DNA of 64,000 nucleotides from Methylococcaceae bacterium (GCA_016715325.1 JADKAL010000002.1:496001-560000); one strand, 5' to 3'; positions 9,928-19,114 are shown, numbered from the stretch's first letter. Numbers and translations: made by a program. Notes: generated by a model not told the origin, from the letters alone.

Positions 9928-11296
9928 AAGCCTAAAATCGGGGATTCTGTTTCGCCTGCTTATCCCGATAATTTTATTTATTATCCTGGAATCGGTTTTA
10001 TCCTACTTTGTCACCTTACATTATGCAGATGAAACCTACGATCGTTGGTTACTGGATTCCGCCAATTCACTGGCGCAAGAAATTAAAGTCAGGCATGCGA
10101 AAGTTTTGGTTGAGCTGCCGATTTCTGCTTTGGAAATCGTCAGATGGGATGATCTGGATAAAACATATTTCAAAATTACTTCAGCAAATAAGGGGCTATT
10201 GACGGGGGATAGCTTTGTGCCAGAGCCAGAAAAGTCGGTCAATTTTTCTAATCCCGTTTTCTTTAACGCCAATATTGACAAAGAACCGGTTAGGGTTGTC
10301 TCCATGCGGGTGGAAAGGCCGGATGTGCAGGATACTTTTTATATTCATGTCGCCGAAACCTTGAAAAAACGGCGAATCATGATGACGGATATTTTGCTGG
10401 CTGACTTGATTCCGCAACTTGTGATGATTATTTTTGCTGTCGGTATGTTGTATGTGGGCTTATCAAAAGGACTTAAGCCATTAAAAGTATTAGCTGATGA
10501 AATCGCCAAGCGGTCGCCCAACGACTTAAGCCCAATTGCCGACACCCATGTTTTAACAGAAGTCAAAATACTCACGGATACCATTAACGGCTTGTTAACC
10601 AGGATGTCCACTACTATTTTGGGACAACAACGGTTTGTTGCTAATGCCGCCCATCAATTACGCACACCCTTGGCTGGTTTTGCCGTGCAGGTAGAACGGG
10701 CGCTACGTGAACAAGACATGGCATCAATAAAGCCCGCACTTACACAAATGCAAAAGAGCGCAGGCCGTCTTACACATACGGTTAATCAACTTCTCATGCT
10801 GGCTAAATCTGAACCGACCGATGGGATGGTCGAGTTAAAGCCAATCAATCTTGTTCCATTAATTAAGTCAACCTGCATTGATTGGGCGCCAAAAGCCTTG
10901 CAACGGCAAACAGATTTAAGTTTTGAATGTTCGGAAGAGTTTGTATTAGTTCAGGGTGATGAAACCTTGCTACGGGAGTTATTGGTTAACCTTCTGGACA
11001 ATGCGATATTGTATGGTCATGACAAGGGACATATCATTGTTAGCTTAGTCTTGTCGCCGACGCCTATATTGAGTATAGAAGACGATGGACCGGGTATACC
11101 CGAAAGTGAAATAAGCAAAATATTTGAGCGTTTTTATCGTATTCCTGGAAGTTCGGGAGTCGGCTGTGGCTTAGGGCTGGCTATCGTGAAAGAAATAGCC
11201 AACCTGCATCGGGTCAATCTTAAACTTACGAAAACTAATGATAAAGGTGGCACAAAAATAACGTTAGTTTTAGAACATGCTCGCCAAGCTTTATGA
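9914..11296 (+). CDS. Sensor histidine kinase (TctE/QseC type)
   Basis: A 460-residue inner-membrane kinase. I take ATG 9914 (MANYKSLKSGILF) with GAGG upstream rather than an earlier in-frame start; it overlaps the regulator by 14 bases. Two membrane helices (about 15-35 and 160-185) bound a ~125-residue periplasmic sensor region. Then come the HAMP-like linker, the phosphoacceptor H-box AAHQLRTPLAG, the N-box LLVNLLDNAI, and G-boxes DDGPGIP and GCGLGLAIVKE. All catalytic motifs are intact. The signal is unknown; related kinases sense carboxylates or quorum signals. Confidence 0.9.
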   Translation: MANYKSLKSGILFRLLIPIILFIILESVLSYFVTLHYADETYDRWLLDSANSLAQEIKVRHAKVLVELPISALEIVRWDDLDKTYFKITSANKGLLTGDSFVPEPEKSVNFSNPVFFNANIDKEPVRVVSMRVERPDVQDTFYIHVAETLKKRRIMMTDILLADLIPQLVMIIFAVGMLYVGLSKGLKPLKVLADEIAKRSPNDLSPIADTHVLTEVKILTDTINGLLTRMSTTILGQQRFVANAAHQLRTPLAGFAVQVERALREQDMASIKPALTQMQKSAGRLTHTVNQLLMLAKSEPTDGMVELKPINLVPLIKSTCIDWAPKALQRQTDLSFECSEEFVLVQGDETLLRELLVNLLDNAILYGHDKGHIIVSLVLSPTPILSIEDDGPGIPESEISKIFERFYRIPGSSGVGCGLGLAIVKEIANLHRVNLKLTKTNDKGGTKITLVLEHARQAL

Positions 11297-11310
11297 GCTA
11301 CATGCCAGGG

Positions 11311-11556
11311 TTAGAAATGGATTTCGCCAAATTTTGCATTGACTGTGAGCGGCTTGAGCTTTACCAAGGAGGTCAGTTCGATAAGATGCTTTTTGTCATT
11401 TTCGATAATAAGGTATTCGCGTCCGAACGAGGTCACAATATCCATCGCTTTGCCTTCCAAGAATTGATTGTCTTTTAATTCAATCTTCACTCGATAATGA
11501 TACATACATGCGATTTCAAGGTAATCATGCAGGTTGCAAGAAATTTGTTTCGTCAT
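11311..11556 (-). CDS. rof: Rho-binding antiterminator (Rof) family protein
   Basis: An 81-residue protein of the ROF family. It carries the hallmark ISCNLHDYLEIACMYH and a predicted small beta-barrel (VKIELKDNQFLEGKAMDI, EYLIIEN). In Escherichia coli, Rof binds Rho and blocks transcription termination. I use ATG 11556 (MTKQIS). It is transcribed towards, and ends 15 bp from, the kinase gene on the other strand. Plasmid or island copies of Rof could help expression of transferred AT-rich genes, which is inference. Confidence 0.75.
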   Translation of the reverse strand: MTKQISCNLHDYLEIACMYHYRVKIELKDNQFLEGKAMDIVTSFGREYLIIENDKKHLIELTSLVKLKPLTVNAKFGEIHF

Positions 11557-11850
11557 AATGAAAATCAAATGTTAGTGAATGTCATTCTTGTTATCAGCTT
11601 AATAGGACCTCGAAAACCCAAATATTTTCGTTAAAAATATGTTGCCATTAACTGGCATTCAAAACTTCGTTTTCACCGCCAGAAGCGGTTTTTGAAGAGG
11701 GGCCGGGGGGGCCGGCGGGGCCGGCGGCGGCGGGGTTGTGTCCTGCGCCGGCGGGGGGGGCGGGGGCGGGGGGGGGGGCCGCTTGTCGGGGCTTGGGTTT
11801 TTCGAGGTGCCCAATAGACCATGCTTGTTCGGTAACCTTTAGCCAGGACT
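11557..11850. other. Intergenic stretch with an abnormal G-rich block
   Basis: No gene. From about 11697 to 11793 the sequence turns into G runs and GGC repeats with almost no A, up to 11 Gs in a row, inside otherwise AT-leaning DNA. It does not extend the flanking HPP gene, which ends cleanly at 11851. It looks like a base-calling or assembly artefact; a real G-quadruplex-forming insert cannot be excluded. Confidence 0.6.
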
Positions 11851-13011
11851 CTAATCCGTATAAGCCATGGCTTGACTTTCATTATAAAGCGCCGCAATCA
11901 AGTTAGCTTGATACACCATACCCACCAGGCGGTTTTCATTATTTACAATCGGGACCTGTCTGTGGCCCATATCTGACATCAGCGGAATCAGTTCGGCGAT
12001 ATGGATGTTTTCCGACAACATAGTTACAGGGGATGCCATGATATGACCGACCGATTCAGGCTTGTTGGTCGATATGTCTGGTGTACGGCGTATAAATGCC
12101 CGAAACTTTTCCGGAAATGATTCATTGGCTCCCACATTGATGAATTTAAAAAAATCATGCCAGGTAATAATGCCGATAACACGCCTGGATTTGTCGATAA
12201 CCGGCAGTGCTTTCAGTCTTTCACCTTGCATTATTTTCCATGCTGCCTCAACGTCTGTGCCGTATTCAACCTTTATTACATCCCTAACCATAATATCCGC
12301 ACATGTAATTGTACCGCTACGGCGTTTAAAACTATTCTTTTGGACTTCCATCAGCAGTTTAGTTAAATCACCGGAAGAAACATCCACAAAGGTATCCCCA
12401 TTTTGAAGGGCCTGTTCCACATCTTGTTCTGAAACCCCAATATGTCGGGAAGGCTCAACAATAAAACCATGTTCACTTACTTTTCGGCTAAAAGGTTTCC
12501 TTATCCCGACTGGGTATTCATGGCGTAACAGCCAGCAGTTGATAACAAGCGCGATTATTAGCATGGCCACTACATTGATTCCTACCGGCATCAATACAAA
12601 CCCGTAACCCAATGTAGTAATGGGATGACCTCCCAAGACGGGCGCCAAAGCGGCTGCAGCGCCCGGGGGATGGAGGCAACGCAGCAACAGCATGGCAAGA
12701 ACACTTACGGCGACGGCATACGCTGATGCGAAAGCCGTGTCGGAAACGAGTTGGGCGCAGAGTACACCGATAAAAGTTGACACCAGTTGCCCACCGACCA
12801 GCGGCCAAGGTTGCGCCAGAGGGCTATTAGGGATGATAAACACAATGACCGCTGAGGCACCCATTGAGGCGATAAGCATGGGATAGGCAGGAGATAAGTT
12901 AAATTGTTGTGAAATCCAGGCGATTGTCAGTATGGCACTGAAACACGAAACGACAGAAAGCAGTTTTCCTTTGAGGCTTAAATTGACCGGATCAACCGGA
13001 ATGAGGCTCAT
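11851..13011 (-). CDS. HPP-family membrane protein with CBS pair
   Basis: A 386-residue protein. Residues 15-165 form the HPP domain: four to five membrane segments with the family motif LRCLHPPGAAAAL. Two CBS domains follow (about 235-290 and 310-375). HPP proteins of cyanobacteria and chloroplasts have been linked to nitrite transport; CBS pairs bind adenine nucleotides. It is the third gene of a minus-strand run (haemoglobin, ferredoxin reductase, this gene; 10 bp spacing). Nitrite or nitrate movement would fit a NO-dioxygenase operon that makes nitrate. This role is inferred, not shown. Confidence 0.8.
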   Translation of the reverse strand: MSLIPVDPVNLSLKGKLLSVVSCFSAILTIAWISQQFNLSPAYPMLIASMGASAVIVFIIPNSPLAQPWPLVGGQLVSTFIGVLCAQLVSDTAFASAYAVAVSVLAMLLLRCLHPPGAAAALAPVLGGHPITTLGYGFVLMPVGINVVAMLIIALVINCWLLRHEYPVGIRKPFSRKVSEHGFIVEPSRHIGVSEQDVEQALQNGDTFVDVSSGDLTKLLMEVQKNSFKRRSGTITCADIMVRDVIKVEYGTDVEAAWKIMQGERLKALPVIDKSRRVIGIITWHDFFKFINVGANESFPEKFRAFIRRTPDISTNKPESVGHIMASPVTMLSENIHIAELIPLMSDMGHRQVPIVNNENRLVGMVYQANLIAALYNESQAMAYTD

Positions 13012-13021
13012 GGGGTTAGGC

Positions 13022-13993
13022 TTAATGGGAGGATATCAAGAAAGCATCGGCATAAATGTCCGCGATGGTGGCACCTTTGAGAAAGACCTGTTTTTTCATC
13101 TGGTTGACCATTTCTGGATGGCCACAAAGGAATACCCGCCAGTTTTTAAGGTCAGGAATATGGGAAAACACAATGTCATTGACCCGGCCAGCCGCAAAAC
13201 CATCAGGAACATCATTGCCCGAAAGGCATGGGGTGTAATGGAAATTGGAGTGCTGCTTGGCAAGTTGGCGCATTTCATCAATCCGGTACAGGTCTTCTCG
13301 CTCACGGCTGCCGTGGAAAAGATGGATAGGGCCGGTATGCCCATTCGCCAAGGCATCGGTCAATATCCCTGCCAGCGGCGCCAAACCCGTACCAGTGCCG
13401 ACGAGCAATAAACCTTGATCACTCCGTTCTGGCAAATAAAAGCAATGTCCGCGTGGTTCCGAGACGGCGATGGAATCGCCGACGCTTACTTCATCGTGCA
13501 ACCATTCACTAAATTTGCCACCAGGAAGTCGGCGAATATGAAATTCCAGCGTGTTAGATTGTTGCGGAATGTTGGCGGTTGAATAGCTACGTGTCAAACC
13601 ATCGCTTCTTTGCAAATTAACAAACTGTCCGGCATTAAATTCAAAGGCATCCTCAAACGCTACGACCAATAGAATTGTATTCCTGTTAAGTAATTTATTG
13701 ACGACCACGGTGCCCATCCGATAAAACTCCGACTGGTCGGGTAGCTTTATCACCATGTCCTGCTCTGGGTAACACTGGCAAGCCAGGAAATAATTCTGTT
13801 TTATTAAGGTATTCTTCAACCCGGATTGGGCGGCTTGAGGTGGTGTCACGTCGGCGCTGCGTACCATGCAACTATGGCATGTCCCTTTTTTACAGGCAAA
13901 TGACAGGTTGATATTTTGCCGTAACAATGCGTCGAGGACTGTCTCGCCTTGTTGGCAAGCATAACGGTTTTGGTCGACCGATAACGTAACCAT
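13022..13993 (-). CDS. 2Fe-2S ferredoxin / FAD-NAD(P) oxidoreductase
   Basis: A 323-residue reductase. The plant-type ferredoxin domain (1-90) has ligands in CKKGTCHSCMV plus a distal CQC. The ferredoxin-NADP reductase FAD domain (about 95-195, RSYSTANIP) and the NAD domain (about 200-320, LLVGTGTGLAPLAGI, LCGHPEMV) follow. It lies 75 bp downstream of the truncated haemoglobin on the same strand. The likely job is to re-reduce the haemoglobin haem, giving a two-protein NO dioxygenase analogous to flavohaemoglobin. Oxygenase-reductase function is the alternative. Confidence 0.85.
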   Translation of the reverse strand: MVTLSVDQNRYACQQGETVLDALLRQNINLSFACKKGTCHSCMVRSADVTPPQAAQSGLKNTLIKQNYFLACQCYPEQDMVIKLPDQSEFYRMGTVVVNKLLNRNTILLVVAFEDAFEFNAGQFVNLQRSDGLTRSYSTANIPQQSNTLEFHIRRLPGGKFSEWLHDEVSVGDSIAVSEPRGHCFYLPERSDQGLLLVGTGTGLAPLAGILTDALANGHTGPIHLFHGSREREDLYRIDEMRQLAKQHSNFHYTPCLSGNDVPDGFAAGRVNDIVFSHIPDLKNWRVFLCGHPEMVNQMKKQVFLKGATIADIYADAFLISSH

Positions 13994-14068
13994 TGTGTGT
14001 GCCTATAGGGGGCGAAATCAAGGGCGACCTAAGAGGCTCGCCCTTGTTTCTCATAGTTAGAAATTTAG

Positions 14069-14437
14069 TTATTTTCCAAGCACATCATTACGGGTGCTTT
14101 CGGCGATAGCTGCGGCTTCGGCAATCAGGTCGCTAGGCACTTTCAGTTCAGTGAGCGTTGCCCCTAAATGTTCCATGACCGCATTAAAATGGTCTTCATT
14201 CAGCCCCACTTTTACCAAATTGGCATGGGCATTCCGCATGTCCTGGCCGGTATAGTTGTTGGGGCCGCCAAACGCCATGGTGAAGAACGCTTTTTGCTTG
14301 GCAATCTGTTTGTCCATATCCGCATTGTCGAAAAATCGGTTGATCCGATAGTCGTTCAGTACTTTTCGGTAAAAAATATCAACCGCTGCATTTACGGCAG
14401 GTTCTCCGCCGATTTTTTCGTAAAGTGTTGCACTCAT
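14069..14437 (-). CDS. Truncated haemoglobin, group I (TrHbN-like)
   Basis: A 122-residue 2-on-2 globin. It starts MSATLYEKIGGEPAVNAAVD, with the haem-pocket Phe/Tyr region FFDNADMDKQIAKQKAF, the glycine motif AFGGPNNYTGQDM and the proximal His in NAHANLVKVGLN. Group I members detoxify NO to nitrate with O2. It starts an operon with a ferredoxin reductase and an HPP protein. The region before it (14438-14572) has no clear NsrR site, so its control is uncertain. Confidence 0.9.
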   Translation of the reverse strand: MSATLYEKIGGEPAVNAAVDIFYRKVLNDYRINRFFDNADMDKQIAKQKAFFTMAFGGPNNYTGQDMRNAHANLVKVGLNEDHFNAVMEHLGATLTELKVPSDLIAEAAAIAESTRNDVLGK

Positions 14438-14572
14438 GTGTTGTCTCCAGATTTATGACTATGATTTAAGGCGCTATTAGATTTTTATAAGCAAATGTAA
14501 CCCAGGAAGTTAGGTCACAATGTTTTTTGATTTTAGCTGTGTTTACAAAGTTACCTCCCCGATAAAGTGTAA

Positions 14573-14935
14573 TTATTCGGCCCTTTGTCCGTTTAGGTCG
14601 GTGTCTCTTCCCAATATTTTATGCTTGGCATTTGACCTTTTGACCCTCTCATAATTTTGTAGCCAATGAATTGAATAGACCAGGATGATTAAGGCATAAA
14701 TCGAGATTTCGGTGGCGAACTCATCTTGCGGCTCTGCCCCAACTTGCTCCTGTGTCCCAGTAGTTGTATTAGCTTGCGTCAAAGCAACCATTCGCACATC
14801 CCGGACGTTTACGGACGGACCGCCAGCCTTAGATTCGTGCTGTTGAAAATATCCCGTTGTCATGCCTGCGTTTTCGAAGGCGAACGTGTCAAACGAGATT
14901 AGAAGGGAAAATAAGTAAAGTGCGAATATTTTCAT
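14573..14935 (-). CDS. Hypothetical exported protein divergent from haoA
   Basis: A 120-residue protein from ATG 14935, supported by GAGGAGA upstream. A signal-peptide-like N-terminus (MKIFALYLFSLLISFDTFAF) precedes a Thr/Gln-rich region. One central membrane helix (about 81-96, ISIYALIILVYSIHW) and a basic cytoplasmic tail follow. I do not recognise the family. It shares the promoter region with haoA. AT-rich dyads (TAATAG / CTATTA) lie just upstream at 14950-14990, similar in flavour to the hao-region dyads. A role linked to hydroxylamine metabolism is only a guess from position. Confidence 0.55.
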   Translation of the reverse strand: MKIFALYLFSLLISFDTFAFENAGMTTGYFQQHESKAGGPSVNVRDVRMVALTQANTTTGTQEQVGAEPQDEFATEISIYALIILVYSIHWLQNYERVKRSNAKHKILGRDTDLNGQRAE

Positions 14936-15184
14936 CTGTGTCTCCTCGGCATTGCAATAGATTAATAATAGTATTGATACGCTATTAGTATTCTCCTTTT
15001 TTTCCAAGAAAACAACTTTTTTCTTCCGTCCAAATCCTCGAAGTTTTTTGATAAAAAACGTTCTTTACTCAAAGATGGTTAAATGACAATCGAGTGGGTA
15101 TCAACGTCAAAAGACTTTTTTTGATCATGAATGCAATACGGATTGAGATGGCTGACCATAGGGAACGACAAAATAATTATCACT

Positions 15185-15207
15185 TATGATATTGATTCGA
15201 TATAATA
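15185..15207. promoter_or_regulatory. 8-7-8 dyad upstream of haoA
   Basis: Arms TATGATAT and ATATAATA around TGATTCG, 34 bp before the haoA start. Read on the other strand the core is CGAATCA, matching the CGAATAA core of the two cytochrome P460 dyads. Confidence 0.5.
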
Positions 15208-15240
15208 TAGACGTCAGATTAGTTCTCGATTGGAGACGTT

Positions 15241-16854
15241 ATGAAAACCACGTTGCTTTGTTTGTTGGCTACGCTATTGCTATTTACCAATTGGCACACG
15301 GCTTTGGCTGAAAAACCGGATTTTGCCCAAGTCAAAAAGAACTATTACGATACCCATCCCGGCAAGGGCAGCCACGGGGAGTATTGGCAACCGATACCGA
15401 TCCAAAAATACTGGAACCCAAAGGATTTCTACACGCCTCCGAAAACAGTTGAAGGTGAGTTCAGCCAAGAAAACTGCGTTGGGTGCCATGAGGCAACCAC
15501 GCCGGGTGCTTTCCACGCCTGGAAAAAAAGTGTCCACAGCAATTTGTCCGCTATTCGTAATTTACCTGACACGGATGTCCGAGCTTACAAAAAAGCAAAA
15601 TTGGCAGAAGTCGAAAGCAGTTTGCACAAACTGGGCTTATTGGAAGACGGAAAACAACTTGAGCAAGTGGGCTGCATCGATTGTCACGGTGGTTTAGGCA
15701 AACAATCTATCGACCACGCCAAAGACTTGATGATGCCGGACCGCGCCACCTGTGGCACTTGCCATCAGGATGAGTTTGCCGAGGCGGAGTCAGAGAAGGA
15801 GCAAACGTGGCCACAAAAGCAATGGGACAAAGGCCATCCTTCTCATGCGGTTGATTGGCAGGCCAATGTCGAGAATGCGGTGTGGGCGGCAATGCCGGAA
15901 CGGGAAGTTGCGCAAGGCTGCGATTCTTGCCACTATCAGCAAAACAAATGCGATGGCTGCCATACCCGGCATACTTTCTCCGTTGCCGAAGCAAGGCAAC
16001 CGGAAGCGTGTTCGACTTGTCACAATGGCGCTGACCATAATGAATTTGAGAACTTTATGCTGTCCAAGCATGGAACGCAGTTCCTGACCATGGGTAAAAA
16101 GGATTGGAATTTTGAAGTGCCGCTGAAAGATGCATTGACTAAGGGTGGCTATACCGCGCCGACTTGTCAGCTTTGTCATTTCGAATTTCACGGCGAATAT
16201 TCGCATAACCTGGTGCGTAAAGTCCGTTGGGCATTCAACCCTACCCCAGGCATAGCAGACAACCTGAACCATCCTTGGTTTGAAGATCGCAAAAAAGCCT
16301 GGGTACAAACTTGCACGTTGTGCCACTCGGAAAGTTTTGCTAAAGCCTATCTGGATACCGCCGACAAAGGCACGATTCAAGGGCTAAAAGTGGAGCAGGA
16401 AGCCAAAAGCGTTATCAAAGCACTCTATAAAGACGGTTTACTTACGGGACAAAATACCAATCGCCCAGCACCGCCCGCGCCTGAAAAAGATGATGCGGGC
16501 GGCTTTTTCCAATTGTTCTGGGCGAAAGGCAATAACCCCAGCCGCGTCGAACGGATTTATGCGGACATGTGGGAGCATGACCTGATCAAGCATTACAAAG
16601 GCATTTTCCATGCGAATCCCGGTGGCTATACCTATACCGAAGGATGGTCTTCACTCATGCGCGATTATGCCGAAATTATGGATGAAGACACCAAGTTGCG
16701 TGAGGCGGCCAGGATTAAATCAGGCACGAAAGCGGCTACTTCTATTGAAAGTGGCAACAAGATGGATTTTGGGTCGATTTTCGCCGGTTTAGTTTTGGTC
16801 AGCCTAGGGCTGTTTGTTGGTTACTTAGTACTTAAGTCTAAGCAAGAAGACTAA
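15241..16854 (+). CDS. haoA: Octahaem hydroxylamine oxidoreductase
   Basis: A 537-residue periplasmic enzyme oxidising hydroxylamine (to NO or nitrite) with eight c-type haems. A signal peptide (1-23) is present. All eight CxxCH motifs are visible: CVGCH, CIDCH, CGTCH, CDSCH, CDGCH, CSTCH, CQLCH and CTLCH. The Tyr-rich segment NPGGYTYTEGW near residue 460 carries the tyrosine that cross-links the P460 haem in oxidising HAOs. A C-terminal membrane helix (about 508-532) anchors it, as in methanotroph HaoA. GGAGA lies just before the start. It is followed by haoB with a 7-bp gap. Removes hydroxylamine made when methane monooxygenase attacks ammonia. Confidence 0.95.
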   Translation: MKTTLLCLLATLLLFTNWHTALAEKPDFAQVKKNYYDTHPGKGSHGEYWQPIPIQKYWNPKDFYTPPKTVEGEFSQENCVGCHEATTPGAFHAWKKSVHSNLSAIRNLPDTDVRAYKKAKLAEVESSLHKLGLLEDGKQLEQVGCIDCHGGLGKQSIDHAKDLMMPDRATCGTCHQDEFAEAESEKEQTWPQKQWDKGHPSHAVDWQANVENAVWAAMPEREVAQGCDSCHYQQNKCDGCHTRHTFSVAEARQPEACSTCHNGADHNEFENFMLSKHGTQFLTMGKKDWNFEVPLKDALTKGGYTAPTCQLCHFEFHGEYSHNLVRKVRWAFNPTPGIADNLNHPWFEDRKKAWVQTCTLCHSESFAKAYLDTADKGTIQGLKVEQEAKSVIKALYKDGLLTGQNTNRPAPPAPEKDDAGGFFQLFWAKGNNPSRVERIYADMWEHDLIKHYKGIFHANPGGYTYTEGWSSLMRDYAEIMDEDTKLREAARIKSGTKAATSIESGNKMDFGSIFAGLVLVSLGLFVGYLVLKSKQED

Positions 16855-16861
16855 TAGTATT

Positions 16862-17871
16862 GTGGCTTGGAATCCAAAAAAAGCGGTGTTGTTATTTATA
16901 TGCGGAGCGCTGCTTTGCATCGGCAGCACGATGTTATTTCAACAAATCAAGGTAGTTTTTTTTGGTGACGGAGATTCTCGACAAACAAATCCAGCAGAAT
17001 TGAACTTCAAACTTCTCCAAGGGCAAACATCTGAAATACAAGGTGCTTTTACAGTAGACTCCGTCGATAACTATATTTTTCAACGGGATGGCAAAGATGC
17101 CTTCAGTCTTTTGCTGGCACATTATAGGGATGCCCAAAACCAACAACACCGTGCTGTACTTTACCCTAAGTCCAAACAAGAGAGTAGTCCGTTAACAAGC
17201 GCTACTGACCTGCGGCGAACTATTTGGCAAGAAGCAGGAACAGCCATCAGCCAAAATACGTCTAAAAACGCACTGATATTGAGCTGGTGGGACGATGGGC
17301 AGCGCATCCATTTTTGAGCGGACGACGGGATGCTTGGATTACTAAGCCATCGTTGGAAACTTTCATCAGCCCTGTGTGGAAAGGTATGAAATCCAACTTT
17401 TTGCTGGCCTCAGACTCAGAGCGAGGTCAAATGGCTAATATGGCACGCTGGTTGACGATGGATAGCGACAAGGCCGTAGCAGAAATGCGGAAGTTTTTTG
17501 GCACATCCCGGCTAATCTATGTGCTAGTTACCAATGACCTGTTAATGCGCCTGGGTGAAATGGTGGATTATGGTGGCACACCGTTAGCATTCAGCTCAAA
17601 GGCTGTCCCGGCTCATGATAACCTGCATGGCGATATTGCCCAGATCAAGCAGTGGGCTTATGAAGAAGGCGGTGGCAATTATTTGGTGCAAAAAGAAGGG
17701 CTACACTATCATGTCTGGGCGACACCTAAAGGCTCAGCAATAGAAAACAACTCCTTACTCGTGCGTCTACTGCCTTTTGTCGATTCCCTCAAAAAACTCC
17801 CAGAACATATCAATCTTGTTTACCAAAGCCATTGGGGTGGCTATTTGTCGATCTACAAGATTGATTTGTGA
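16862..17871 (+). CDS. haoB: HaoB, hydroxylamine oxidoreductase-associated membrane protein (frameshift)
   Basis: HaoB accompanies haoA in nitrifiers and methanotrophs; its function is unclear. The product starts at GTG 16862, with an N-terminal membrane helix (8-28) and a periplasmic body. The frame breaks at 17313-17317, in a T run: DDGQRIHF then stop. Adding one T continues LSGRRDAWITKPSLETF to TGA 17871, giving about 336 residues, the expected size. I treat it as one gene with a probable base-call deletion. Segments such as SWWDDGQRIHFLSG and HVWATPKGSAIENN are well formed. Confidence 0.8.
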
Positions 17872-17922
17872 CTATCGACAGGTCGCTTGACTATTAAAGA
17901 AATCACCTAGCTGGACGATTTA

Positions 17923-18004
17923 TTTAGTATCGAATAAAAACTATATTGACAAGTTCCATGAATAGTATTAAAAATATGAAATATAGTATCGAATAAATAC
18001 TATA
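17923..18004. promoter_or_regulatory. Two tandem 8-7-8 dyads before cytochrome P460
   Basis: First copy 17923-17945: TTTAGTAT-CGAATAA-AAACTATA. Second copy 17982-18004: TATAGTAT-CGAATAA-ATACTATA, a perfect dyad. Their centres are 59 bp apart, and the second ends 35 bp before the cytochrome P460 start. A dimeric regulator binding both, on nearly the same helix face, is likely. Confidence 0.65.
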
Positions 18005-18038
18005 TATACTAATTTTTATACTACGCGGAGATAAAATT

Positions 18039-18521
18039 ATGAGAACAAAAACTTCGACCGTCATTGCAGGATTGTTGTTTGTTATCGCAACAAGCAGTTA
18101 TGCAGATAAAGAAGGCGTACCCTTTCCTGAAGGCTATAGGAATTGGTTACATGCCAAGTCAATGCTGATACAACCGGGGCATGCCTTAGAAAATCCCTTT
18201 CAAGGCATCCATCACGTCTACGCAAATGGGAAGGCCGCGCACGGTCTAAAAACCGGAACTTATGATGACGGTTCTGTACTGGTCTTTGATCTTTTAAAGT
18301 ATGAAGAAAAAGACAAGACCATACAGGAAGGAGAACGTAAGCTCGTTGGCGTTATGCATAAGGATTCAACCAAATACGCATCAACTGGTGGCTGGGGATT
18401 TGAAGGCTTTGCGGGCAACAGCAAGACAGAGCGCCTAGTCAAAGACGGCGGGAAATCCTGCTTTGGCTGCCATGAACCGCAAAAGGCCAAAGATTATGTC
18501 TTTTCCGAACTTCGAGACTAA
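18039..18521 (+). CDS. cytL: Cytochrome P460
   Basis: A 160-residue periplasmic monohaem cytochrome with a signal peptide (1-22, cleaved after SSYA). The haem motif CFGCH lies near 142-146. Family segments GTYDDGSVLVFDLL and TGGWGFEGFAG belong to the cytochrome P460 / cytochrome c'-beta fold. P460 oxidises hydroxylamine to N2O or nitrite; the c'-beta sister group binds NO. The two cannot be separated here without aligning the cross-linking lysine. Position just after haoAB and the shared promoter dyad favour P460. Confidence 0.85.
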   Translation: MRTKTSTVIAGLLFVIATSSYADKEGVPFPEGYRNWLHAKSMLIQPGHALENPFQGIHHVYANGKAAHGLKTGTYDDGSVLVFDLLKYEEKDKTIQEGERKLVGVMHKDSTKYASTGGWGFEGFAGNSKTERLVKDGGKSCFGCHEPQKAKDYVFSELRD

Positions 18522-18754
18522 TCAGATCCTGTTTTTATATCGCTAACAATTAGCATTCCATGACAACTTTTTGCCCAACTTTGCCGCATGAAAACTTACT
18601 TAATCAGAAGGTGCGATAGTCTCCGCTTAACAACTTAAGCATCACAGTTTGTCCATTGGTGGGTTTATGGCTTTATGCCAAAATCGAATCCGGATTGTCG
18701 CGCGGCTTTTGTTAAATTTTCAACAAACTAATAAAAATAAATTGAGGAATAATA

Positions 18755-19114
18755 ATGTATTTAATCAAGCTAGCGTCGGTGTTTTGCCTTTCATTGTTTC
18801 TACTGGGTAATATTCATGCGGCGGGATCTACCATCAATGAAGATTTTTCATTAGTGAGTTCGCTTGCTGATGATATGGTTGCATGGGCTAAAAAGGGGAA
18901 CAAAGAGGCTTTTCTTGAGTCGGCTGATTCCGCACTAAAACTTTCGGAAGCGATGAGGAGAGACAACTCAATGGCAATCGACCGCTTTAGGCCCAAGCTA
19001 AGGGCCGCCAAAAAAGCGGCCAAATCGGGTGATTTTGATAAAGCTATCTCGCTTGTGGAAGAAGCCAAGACTTTGATGAAACCTGCAAAAGCATCTTGGG
19101 ATGGTGGTTCTTGA
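18755..19114 (+). CDS. Small periplasmic helical protein
   Basis: A 119-residue protein with a clear signal peptide (1-22, ending IHAAG) and an all-helical mature part rich in Ala, Lys, Glu and Asp (about 24-112). Repeated helix patterns such as DMVAWAKKGNKEAFLESADSA suggest an antiparallel bundle. It recalls the small helical periplasmic proteins of ammonia oxidisers such as SmbP, but it lacks their histidine repeats. A GAGGAATAAT ribosome binding site is present. Function unknown; its place after cytochrome P460 suggests envelope N-oxide stress. Confidence 0.6.
   Translation: MYLIKLASVFCLSLFLLGNIHAAGSTINEDFSLVSSLADDMVAWAKKGNKEAFLESADSALKLSEAMRRDNSMAIDRFRPKLRAAKKAAKSGDFDKAISLVEEAKTLMKPAKASWDGGS

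Noticed and set aside
11293..11478. Plus-strand frame after the kinase
   Set aside because: It is the antisense shadow of the Rof-family gene, which has clear family motifs on the minus strand.
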